64,000 nt of DNA. It comes from Streptomyces sp. NBC_00457. Its GTDB lineage: Bacteria > Actinomycetota > Actinomycetes > Streptomycetales > Streptomycetaceae. A model generated the notes under the pieces. It saw nothing but the letters and a program-made list of their open reading frames with translations, did no database searches and was not told the DNA's origin. Position numbers and translations under genes: made by a program. Location of the stretch: contig NZ_CP107905.1 of assembly GCF_036014015.1 (NCBI RefSeq), positions 3,472,001 through 3,536,000 of the forward strand, in the 5' to 3' direction. Of the stretch, positions 58,303-64,000 are shown piece by piece (position 1 is the first letter of the stretch; each line of letters starts with the position of its first letter).

Positions 58303-59019
58303 ATGGACAACAGTAGCGGCGTCGGCGTTCTGGACAAGGCAGCCCTTGTCCTGAGCGCCCTGGAGTCCGGTCCGGCCACCCTCGCGGGTCTGGTCGCGGC
58401 GACCGGGCTGGCACGACCCACGGCGCACCGCCTGGCCGTGGCTCTGGAACACCACCGTATGGTGGCGCGCGACATGCAGGGCCGTTTCATTCTCGGCCCG
58501 CGCCTGGCAGAACTGGCCGCGGCCGCCGGCGAGGACCGTCTCCTCGCCACCGCGGGCCCGGTGCTCACCCACCTCCGGGACATCACGGGCGAGAGCGCGC
58601 AGCTCTACCGCCGCCAGGGCGACATGCGCATCTGCGTCGCCGCGGCGGAGCGCCTGTCCGGCCTCCGGGACACGGTCCCGGTCGGCTCGACGCTCACGAT
58701 GAAGGCGGGCTCCTCGGCCCAGATCCTCATGGCCTGGGAGGAGCCGGAGCGCCTGCACCGCGGCCTCCAGGGCGCCCGCTTCACCGCCACCGCGCTCTCG
58801 GGCGTACGACGCCGGGGCTGGGCCCAGTCCATCGGTGAGCGCGAGCCGGGCGTCGCGTCCGTCTCCGCGCCCGTACGCGGCCCGTCGAACCGCGTGGTGG
58901 CCGCCGTCTCGGTCTCCGGCCCCATCGAGCGCCTCACCCGCCACCCGGGCCGTATGCACGCCCAGGCGGTCATCGACGCCGCGGCCCGCCTCTCCGAGGC
59001 CCTGCGCCGCACCGGCTGA
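58303..59019 (+). CDS. ndgR: NdgR, IclR-family regulator of amino acid metabolism
   Basis: A 238-residue IclR regulator. The winged helix-turn-helix is VLDKAALVLSALESGPATLAGLVAATGLARPTAHR in blocks at about 9-44, followed by the effector domain with QLYRRQGDMRICVAAAERLSG and the VGSTLTMKAGSSAQILMAW pocket region. NdgR binds the leuC promoter and affects leucine metabolism and antibiotic production (established). ATG 58303 has no ribosome site and the -10 box is adjacent, so translation is probably leaderless. Confidence 0.93.
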   Translation: MDNSSGVGVLDKAALVLSALESGPATLAGLVAATGLARPTAHRLAVALEHHRMVARDMQGRFILGPRLAELAAAAGEDRLLATAGPVLTHLRDITGESAQLYRRQGDMRICVAAAERLSGLRDTVPVGSTLTMKAGSSAQILMAWEEPERLHRGLQGARFTATALSGVRRRGWAQSIGEREPGVASVSAPVRGPSNRVVAAVSVSGPIERLTRHPGRMHAQAVIDAAARLSEALRRTG

Positions 59020-59036
59020 CGTTTCGGGAACATCCT

Positions 59037-59075
59037 CGGGGAGGGCCGCCTCAACGCCGCGGCAGCCCCTCCCCG
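59037..59075 (+). terminator. Hairpin after ndgR
   Basis: CGGGGAGGG and CCCTCCCCG, perfect nine-base stem with a 21-base loop, 17 bases after the ndgR stop. Confidence 0.6.
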
Positions 59076-59134
59076 ATCCCTCCTGGGACATCGAACTGAC
59101 GCTGCCGTACGCCCGGTTGACGCATGAGGACGAC

Positions 59135-59164
59135 GAAGGCCCCCCACCGAAGTGGAGGGCCTTC
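59135..59164. terminator. Terminator between ndgR and the tRNA array
   Basis: A 13-base stem with one mismatch, GAAGGCCCCCCAC against GTGGAGGGCCTTC, and a CGAA loop. It lies eight bases beyond the last tRNA and can end the leftward tRNA transcript as well as rightward ndgR readthrough. Confidence 0.85.
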
Positions 59165-59172
59165 ACTGTGTG

Positions 59173-59245
59173 TACCCCCGACCGGATTCGAACCGGCGCT
59201 ACCGCCTTGAGAGGGCGGCGTGCTAGGCCGCTACACAACGGGGGC
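59173..59245 (-). tRNA. tRNA-Glu (CTC)
   Basis: 73 bases. Anticodon loop CTCTCAA between CCGCC and GGCGG gives CTC. T-arm CCGGTTCGAATCCGG. Acceptor GCCCCCG pairs with CGGGGGT, discriminator A. CCA is not encoded. Last gene of the array in the direction of transcription. Confidence 0.98.
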
Positions 59246-59287
59246 GAGGATCTTGCAAGCGTTGATTTACATCGCCGCAGATCCGAG

Positions 59288-59359
59288 CTGGTCTACCAGG
59301 ACTCGAACCTAGACTAACTGAACCAGAATCAGTCGTGCTGCCAATTACACCATAGACCA
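59288..59359 (-). tRNA. tRNA-Gln (CTG)
   Basis: 72 bases. Anticodon loop TTCTGGT between ACTGA and TCAGT gives CTG. Acceptor TGGTCTA/TAGACCA, discriminator G. CCA is not encoded. Confidence 0.98.
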
Positions 59360-59379
59360 ATGTGGTTTAGACCAGTTTG

Positions 59380-59452
59380 TACCCCCGACCGGATTCGAAC
59401 CGGCGCTACCGCCTTGAGAGGGCGGCGTGCTAGGCCGCTACACAACGGGGGC
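59380..59452 (-). tRNA. tRNA-Glu (CTC)
   Basis: 73 bases, identical to the copy at 59173-59245 over the whole mature sequence. Confidence 0.98.
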
Positions 59453-59481
59453 CCTAGCGATCATCTCGGCGGAGATCGCCG

Positions 59482-59554
59482 TACCCCCGACCGGATTCGA
59501 ACCGGCGCTACTGCCTTGAGAGGGCAGCGTGCTAGGCCGCTACACAACGGGGGC
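59482..59554 (-). tRNA. tRNA-Glu (CTC), variant
   Basis: 73 bases. Same as the other two Glu genes except for one anticodon-stem pair, changed on both sides (CTGCC/GGCAG instead of CCGCC/GGCGG), so the fold is kept. Confidence 0.98.
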
Positions 59555-59575
59555 TTTGCAGATGAGCTCTGCGAG

Positions 59576-59647
59576 CTGGCCTACCTGGACTCGAACCAAG
59601 ACTAACTGAACCAGAATCAGTCGTGCTGCCAATTACACCATAGGCCA
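59576..59647 (-). tRNA. tRNA-Gln (CTG), variant
   Basis: 72 bases, first of the array. Differs from the other Gln gene by compensatory pair changes in the acceptor (TGGCCTA/TAGGCCA) and in the T stem. Anticodon loop TTCTGGT. Confidence 0.98.
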
Positions 59648-59653
59648 CTGGAA

Positions 59654-59688
59654 CGCAAGCCCCTCAGGGGATCTCGTTCTAGCTTGCG
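59654..59688 (-). other. Hairpin in the tRNA leader
   Basis: CGCAAGC and GCTTGCG, perfect seven-base arms, enclosing a smaller CCCCT-C-AGGGG palindrome. It lies seven bases before the first tRNA and may guide processing, or end the upstream HAD gene transcript. Confidence 0.45.
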
Positions 59689-59738
59689 CCTCCGGTTTCG
59701 GGCCTCTCGGCCCACTCTCCGGCGGCGCAGGAAGAACA

Positions 59739-60470
59739 TTACCCGAAGGTGGACGGGGCTCCAAAACGGGTATCCGCGCCGAGCAGCGCGGGGAGTTCGG
59801 CGAGCGAGGCGATCCGGTGCGGGCCGGCGAGGGCGTCAGCCCCGGTGTACACGCCGTCACGGTCGATCCACACCGACAGCAGTCCGGCCTCCGCGGCGCC
59901 CTGCCCGTCGATCTCCGGGTGGTCGCCCACGTACGCCACGTGTCGCGGGGCGAGGTCCAGGGCTTCGCAGGCCGCGTGGAAGGCGCCGGCCTCCGGCTTG
60001 GAGACACCGAGTTCCGCGGCGCAGAGGATGGTCTCGAAGCGGTCGTGCACGCCGAGAACGCGCAGCTTGCGGTCCTGGACGGTGAGGCTGGAGTTGGACA
60101 GCACGGCGTGCCGGTGGCTGGCCGCCAGAGCGTCCAGGACGGGCAGTACGTCCGGGAAGAGCGCCCAGGCGGCCTCGTAGTGCGCGATGTACCGCAGAAA
60201 CCAGGCGTCGGCCTCGGCGTCGGTCAGCTCCTCGCCGAGGAACACCCGCACCCGGTCCCGGCGCTGGCCCTCGAACGACGCCTCCCCCGCGGCGAACCGC
60301 GCCCACTGCCGGTCCGTGACCTCCCGCCAACGCACCAGGGCCTGCTCCACGGACTCGTCTCCGCCGAGCAGGCCCTCAGCCACCAGGTGCGCGCGCATTC
60401 CGGCACGGTCGGCCGTGGTGTAGTCGAAGAGAGTGTCGTCCACGTCCCACACCACGGCCCGAATGCTCAT
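59739..60470 (-). CDS. HAD-superfamily hydrolase
   Basis: A 243-residue haloacid-dehalogenase-type phosphatase. Motif I DVDDT holds the Asp nucleophile and the general acid, motif II is LSNSS, motif III has Lys in VSKPEAGAF, and motif IV is GDHPEIDGQGA. The helical C1 cap lies between motifs I and II. Substrate unknown. ATG 60470. It lies just upstream of the tRNA array on the same strand. Confidence 0.88.
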   Translation of the reverse strand: MSIRAVVWDVDDTLFDYTTADRAGMRAHLVAEGLLGGDESVEQALVRWREVTDRQWARFAAGEASFEGQRRDRVRVFLGEELTDAEADAWFLRYIAHYEAAWALFPDVLPVLDALAASHRHAVLSNSSLTVQDRKLRVLGVHDRFETILCAAELGVSKPEAGAFHAACEALDLAPRHVAYVGDHPEIDGQGAAEAGLLSVWIDRDGVYTGADALAGPHRIASLAELPALLGADTRFGAPSTFG

Positions 60471-60515
60471 GATCCGACGGTAACCCGGTGCCGGGCGGCT
60501 CGTCCGGGGAACGCG

Positions 60516-61031
60516 TCAGCTGTGCGCGCCCCACCAGGTGAACCGCTCGGGCTCGATGTCGTACAGGTCCACCACGCGGTACGGGCTGGTGTAGAGCGCG
60601 TCGCCGTTGGAAGAGGAGCGGAGGTCGTAGCCGTCGGCGTTCTCGATCTTGTCGACGTCGGCGTCGGCCTTCCAGAACTGTTCGCCGGAGCCGCAGCGGC
60701 TCGTCCAGACCGTGTTCGTGAGGGTCTTCTGGTCGGTCGTGAGGCAGTTGCCGTTGGCCCTGCTCACCAGCCGCTTGTACTTCTTCCCTTGCAGGTCGGT
60801 GTATGTCTCGTTGCCCCAGTGCCACTGCCGGGTGGCGAGCGAGTCGTTGCAGGCGGCTCCCCAGACGTTGCCCGTCGTGGTCGACGCGGTGAGACAGGTG
60901 CCCTCGTAGTCGTTTCTGAAGGTCCAGTAGGTCTCGGCCGACGCCGGGGACAGGGTGCCCGCCGCGGCCAGCAGCAGGACGCTGAGCGCGGGGGGCAGGG
61001 TCAGCCTGAGTACCGTTCTCGGTCTTGTCAT
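60516..61031 (-). CDS. Secreted ricin-type beta-trefoil lectin-like protein
   Basis: A 171-residue exported protein. Signal peptide: MTRPRTVLRLTLP, a hydrophobic ALSVLLLAAAG core and an SPASA cleavage site at about residue 33. The mature chain has repeated CLTA/NCLTTD and RQWHW/EQFWKA blocks, the Cys and Gln-x-Trp patterns of a beta-trefoil, and would bind carbohydrate. No catalytic domain is attached. The ribosome site before ATG 61031 is weak. It stands alone between gltX and the HAD gene. Confidence 0.72.
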   Translation of the reverse strand: MTRPRTVLRLTLPPALSVLLLAAAGTLSPASAETYWTFRNDYEGTCLTASTTTGNVWGAACNDSLATRQWHWGNETYTDLQGKKYKRLVSRANGNCLTTDQKTLTNTVWTSRCGSGEQFWKADADVDKIENADGYDLRSSSNGDALYTSPYRVVDLYDIEPERFTWWGAHS

Positions 61032-61087
61032 GAACGTGAGGATCAAGTGAAGAGGAGTTGTCCACCTGAACTCACCATGAACAATCT

Positions 61088-62572
61088 CTACGCCGCCAGC
61101 CTCGCCAGCGCCGCGTCGACGCGGGCCAGTGTCTTCTCCTTGCCCAGGATCTCCAGGGATTCGAAGAGCGGTAGACCGACCGTGCGGCCGGTGACGGCGA
61201 CGCGGACCGGGGCCTGGGCCTTGCCGAGCTTGAGGCCGTGGGTCTCGCCGGCGGCCAGGACGGCCTCCTTCAACGACTCCGCCGAAGTCCAGTCGGCCGA
61301 CTCCAGCTTCTCGCGGGCCGTACGCAGCAGGGCGTCGCTGCCCTCCTTCATCGCCTTGGTCCACGAGGCCTCGTCCGCGACCGGCTCCGCCAGGAACAGG
61401 AAGTCGACGTTGTCCGTGATCTCCGACAGCACCTTCAGGCGGGTCTGCGCGTGGGGCGCGATCGCCAGCCACTTCGCCTCGTCGAAGGCCTCCGGGGCCC
61501 ACGGTGCGAAGGGGGCCCGCAGCCATGGCGCGCAGCGTTCCGTGAAGTCCTTCACATCCAGCAGACGGATGTGGTCGCCGTTGATCGCCTCGCACTTCTT
61601 CAGGTCGAAGCGGGCCGGGTTGGGGTTCACGTCCGCGATGTCGAAGGCCGCGACCATCTCGTCCATCGTGAAGATGTCCTGGTCGGCGGAGAGTGACCAG
61701 CCAAGGAGGGAGAGGTAGTTGAGCAGGCCCTCGGGGAGGAAGCCGCGCTCGCGGTAGAGGTTGAGCGAGGACTGCGGGTCACGCTTGGAGAGCTTCTTGT
61801 TGCCCTCGCCCATCACATACGGCAGGTGGCCGAAGGCGGGCACGGACTTCGCGATGCCGAGCTCGATCAGCGCCTTGTACAGGGCGATCTGCCGCGGAGT
61901 GGAGGAGAGCAGGTCCTCGCCGCGCAGGACGTGGGTGATCTCCATCAGGGCGTCGTCGACCGGGTTCACGAGCGTGTACAGGGGCGCGCCGTTGGCTCGT
62001 ACGATCCCGTAGTCCGGGACGTTCTCCGGGGTGAACGTCAGCTCGCCGCGGACCAGGTCCGTGAAGGTGATCGCCTCGTCGGGCATCCGGAAGCGGACGA
62101 TGGGCGTGCGGCCCTGCGCCTGGAACTCGGCGACCTGCTGTGCGGTCAGCTCGCGGCAGTGGCCGTCGTAGCCGGACGGCTTGCCGGCGGCGCGGGCGGC
62201 CTCGCGGCGGGTGTCCAGCTCCTCCTGGGAGCAGTAGCAGTAGTAGGCGTGGCCGGCCTCGATGAGCTTCTGCGCGACGTCCTTGTAGAGGTCCATGCGC
62301 TGCGACTGGCGGTACGGCGCGTGCGGGCCGCCGACCTCGGGGCCCTCGTCCCAGTCGAAGCCGAGCCAGCGCATCGAGTCGAGCAGCTGGGTGTACGACT
62401 CCTCGGAGTCGCGGGCCGCGTCGGTGTCCTCGATGCGGAAGACCAGAGTGCCGCCGTGGTGGCGGGCGAACGCCCAGTTGAACAGGGCGGTGCGGACCAG
62501 GCCCACGTGCGGGTTACCGGTGGGCGAGGGGCAGAAACGGACGCGTACGGGGGAGCCGGGTGCGCTAGCCAC
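61088..62572 (-). CDS. gltX: Glutamyl-tRNA synthetase
   Basis: A class I synthetase of 494 residues. HIGH-type motif [17 protein letters not shown] and KMSKS-type KKLSKRDPQ are present, with [12 protein letters not shown] between. In actinobacteria GluRS is non-discriminating and also mischarges tRNA-Gln, which GatCAB then amidates (established for relatives). GTG 62572 overlaps the stop of the upstream gene. The tRNA-Glu and tRNA-Gln genes lie 1.4 kb downstream. Confidence 0.96.
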   Translation of the reverse strand: MASAPGSPVRVRFCPSPTGNPHVGLVRTALFNWAFARHHGGTLVFRIEDTDAARDSEESYTQLLDSMRWLGFDWDEGPEVGGPHAPYRQSQRMDLYKDVAQKLIEAGHAYYCYCSQEELDTRREAARAAGKPSGYDGHCRELTAQQVAEFQAQGRTPIVRFRMPDEAITFTDLVRGELTFTPENVPDYGIVRANGAPLYTLVNPVDDALMEITHVLRGEDLLSSTPRQIALYKALIELGIAKSVPAFGHLPYVMGEGNKKLSKRDPQSSLNLYRERGFLPEGLLNYLSLLGWSLSADQDIFTMDEMVAAFDIADVNPNPARFDLKKCEAINGDHIRLLDVKDFTERCAPWLRAPFAPWAPEAFDEAKWLAIAPHAQTRLKVLSEITDNVDFLFLAEPVADEASWTKAMKEGSDALLRTAREKLESADWTSAESLKEAVLAAGETHGLKLGKAQAPVRVAVTGRTVGLPLFESLEILGKEKTLARVDAALARLAA

Positions 62573-63341
62573 GCTTGACAACCTTGTTGGTGAGAGTGCC
62601 GATGCCTTCGATGGTGACGGCGACCTCGTCGCCGACGCTGAGGGGGCCGACCCCTGCCGGGGTGCCCGTGAGGATCACGTCGCCGGGGAGCAGCGTCATG
62701 GCCTCGGAGATGTTGACGATCAGCTCCTCGATCGAGTGGATCATCTCGGTGGTGCGGCCCAGCTGGCGCTGCTGGCCGTTGACCGTGAGCTGGATGGTGA
62801 GATCGCTGGGGTCGAGGTCGGTCTCCACCCAGGGGCCGAGCGGGCAGGCGGTGTCGAAGCCCTTGGCCCGGGCCCACTGCTTCTCGCGTTTCTGCACGTC
62901 GCGGGCGGTGATGTCGTTGGCGCAGGTGTAGCCGAGGATGACGTCCTTGACGCGCTCGCGGGGGACCTCGCGGCACATGCGGCCGATGACGACGGCCAGT
63001 TCGGCCTCGTGGTGGAGGTCCTCGGAGAAGGACGGGTACTGGATCTCGTCGCCGGGGCCGATCACCGAGGTGGACGGCTTGAAGAAGGCGAAGGGGGCGT
63101 CGGGCACCTCGTTGCCCAGCTCGCGCGCGTGCTCGGCGTAGTTGCGGCCGAAGGCCACGACCTTGTTGGGGAGCACCGGCGGCAGCAGCCTGACCTTGCT
63201 CAGCGGGACCTTCGTACCGGAGAGCTCGAAGTCCGCGAACGGGATGCCCTTGATGATGTCCAGGACGAGCTCGTCCGGCTTGTCACCCTCGACCACGCCG
63301 AAGGCGACGTTCCCGTCGATGGAGAATCTGGCGATGCGCAC
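62565..63341 (-). CDS. Fumarylacetoacetate hydrolase family protein
   Basis: A 258-residue FAH-fold enzyme (hydrolase, isomerase or decarboxylase of 2-keto acids). Metal ligands are in [11 protein letters not shown] and the later D in [12 protein letters not shown]. Conserved [28 protein letters not shown] and [13 protein letters not shown] are all seen. Reaction not determinable. GTG 63341. First of a coupled pair with gltX, a pairing typical of Streptomyces as I recall. Confidence 0.93.
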   Translation of the reverse strand: MRIARFSIDGNVAFGVVEGDKPDELVLDIIKGIPFADFELSGTKVPLSKVRLLPPVLPNKVVAFGRNYAEHARELGNEVPDAPFAFFKPSTSVIGPGDEIQYPSFSEDLHHEAELAVVIGRMCREVPRERVKDVILGYTCANDITARDVQKREKQWARAKGFDTACPLGPWVETDLDPSDLTIQLTVNGQQRQLGRTTEMIHSIEELIVNISEAMTLLPGDVILTGTPAGVGPLSVGDEVAVTIEGIGTLTNKVVKRG

Positions 63342-63465
63342 GGGATGCTTGGCCCCTTGACTGAACCGACTGAAGTCTGACGCTCCAGGCTAGCGCGGCG
63401 GGGCGGACCCGAGGGGCGGGCGCCTCGCGCGTGGTCGCGGGCGCCCTGGGCGTCGTACGGAGCGG

Positions 63466-63654
63466 TTACCGCGCGGCGGTGGCCTGGGCCGGGATGTCCA
63501 TGAGGACGGTGCGGCGGGGATTGGCCGTGTGGGCCGGGAGTTCGACGGAGTGCTCCGGGTGGTCCGGGGTGTGCAGGTCGTCGGCGTCCTCGAGGTGCGC
63601 CAGCGTCGTGCGCCGCGGGTTGGCTATCGTGCGGAACATCATCGTCGTCTTCAC
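63466..63654 (-). CDS. Small protein with two ANPRRT motifs
   Basis: A 62-residue protein (58 from the inner ATG at 63642). The octapeptide ANPRRTTL at about 11-18 recurs as ANPRRTVL at about 44-51. Between them is an acidic, His/Asp/Pro-rich segment (HLEDADDLHTPDHPEHSVE). No signal peptide or cysteines. Third codon positions are nearly all G or C, as in real genes here. I do not recognise a function. GTG 63654 has AAGG twelve bases upstream; a promoter is predicted at 63686-63713. Confidence 0.72.
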   Translation of the reverse strand: MKTTMMFRTIANPRRTTLAHLEDADDLHTPDHPEHSVELPAHTANPRRTVLMDIPAQATAAR

Positions 63655-64000
63655 GGGTGTCAGGTGCCTTCACAGTTGGGCTGCTGTTGTAAAGCGTCAG
63701 GCTAAACATGCAATTCCCTTCTGAAGACATCCAGACTCAATGATCGCCGTGTGAGTTTGCTCACGGATCAATGGGCAAACCGGTCAATTCAGACCTGCAG
63801 TCGACCCCCACGAAACGGACATTGGCGGCCTGAAGCCCGCATTCCGCTCCTGATCATGGCGACTGGGACTCCCCTGCTGACCGGTGACTCGTTGCGGTAA
63901 GTCCGTTTTGGTGCGGATCACTTTCTACGTCCGGTGACGCAGCCCTCACGTGGTGTCACGGAGGTCACAGCCTGACCCACGGGCCTTGTTGGAGATCCTG
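63655..64000. other. Intergenic region at the right edge
   Basis: 346 bases without a recognisable gene. A minus-strand promoter (-35 TTGCAT, 16 bases, -10 TACAAC) at 63686-63713 would serve the small protein gene. GTGAG-TTTG-CTCAC at 63751-63764 is a perfect inverted repeat. The remainder may carry the promoter of a gene beyond the window. Confidence 0.45.

Overview
The window is chromosomal DNA of a high-GC actinomycete, almost certainly a Streptomyces. The evidence is extreme GC bias at third codon positions, many GTG starts, four adjacent type I signal peptidases, an amtB-glnK-glnD operon behind a GlnR-type box, NsdA, GlcP, an RNase III of the AbsB type, an HU protein with a histone H1-like tail (HupS), NdgR next to leuCD, and a Glu/Gln tRNA cluster beside gltX. 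From memory, not checked, the order follows the S. coelicolor core region around SCO5602 down to SCO5546, with a few extra genes. No prophage, integrase, insertion sequence, rRNA or CRISPR array was found.

Layout. 1-8.5 kb (minus strand): a partial YraN gene, DUF2469, NUDIX and SipZ, then SipY, SipX and SipW, then the rpsP-khpA-rimM-trmD-rplS ribosome block and a SprT-like metalloprotein. 8.7-14.8 kb: an archaeal/eukaryal-type prolyl-tRNA synthetase, a methyltransferase, a second-type FtsH and Ffh. 14.9-21 kb: nitrogen sensing (glnD, glnK, amtB) and the developmental regulator NsdA. 21-30.8 kb: a lone prim-pol domain protein, FtsY, a flavin-dependent oxidoreductase, the glucose permease GlcP behind a palindromic operator, SMC, a small coiled-coil protein and acylphosphatase. 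30.9-39.8 kb: a secreted CAP-domain protein, a leaderless HxlR regulator, then mutM, rnc, rpmF, DUF177, a DivIVA-like coiled-coil protein, coaD, rsmD and recG.

40-45.5 kb is the least ordinary part: an HSP90-family GHKL ATPase translationally coupled to a 1229-residue TPR-type protein. That protein carries an almost perfect 46-residue tandem repeat between its two helical halves. 45.5-54.7 kb: a FakA/DAK2-like protein, rpmB, thiD-thiL, a stand-alone Lrp ligand domain, a DUF3515 lipoprotein, ddlA-gpsA-plsC and cofC. 54.7-64 kb: hupS, leuCD with divergent ndgR, five tRNA genes, a HAD hydrolase, a secreted lectin-like protein, gltX, a fumarylacetoacetase-family gene and a short protein with two ANPRRT motifs.

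Much of the window serves co-translational targeting, translation and export: Ffh, FtsY, four signal peptidases, L19, L28, L32, S16, TrmD, RimM, two aminoacyl-tRNA synthetases and tRNAs. Regulatory DNA that can be read directly includes the GlnR box, palindromes at glcP and the CAP gene, leaderless promoters for the HxlR gene and ndgR, strong hairpin terminators, and two members of a dispersed Streptomyces intergenic repeat. Start positions were moved from the longest possible frame to the family-consistent start where alignment knowledge, Shine-Dalgarno sites or gene overlaps supported it. Functional names rest on recognised motifs and context; no database search was run.
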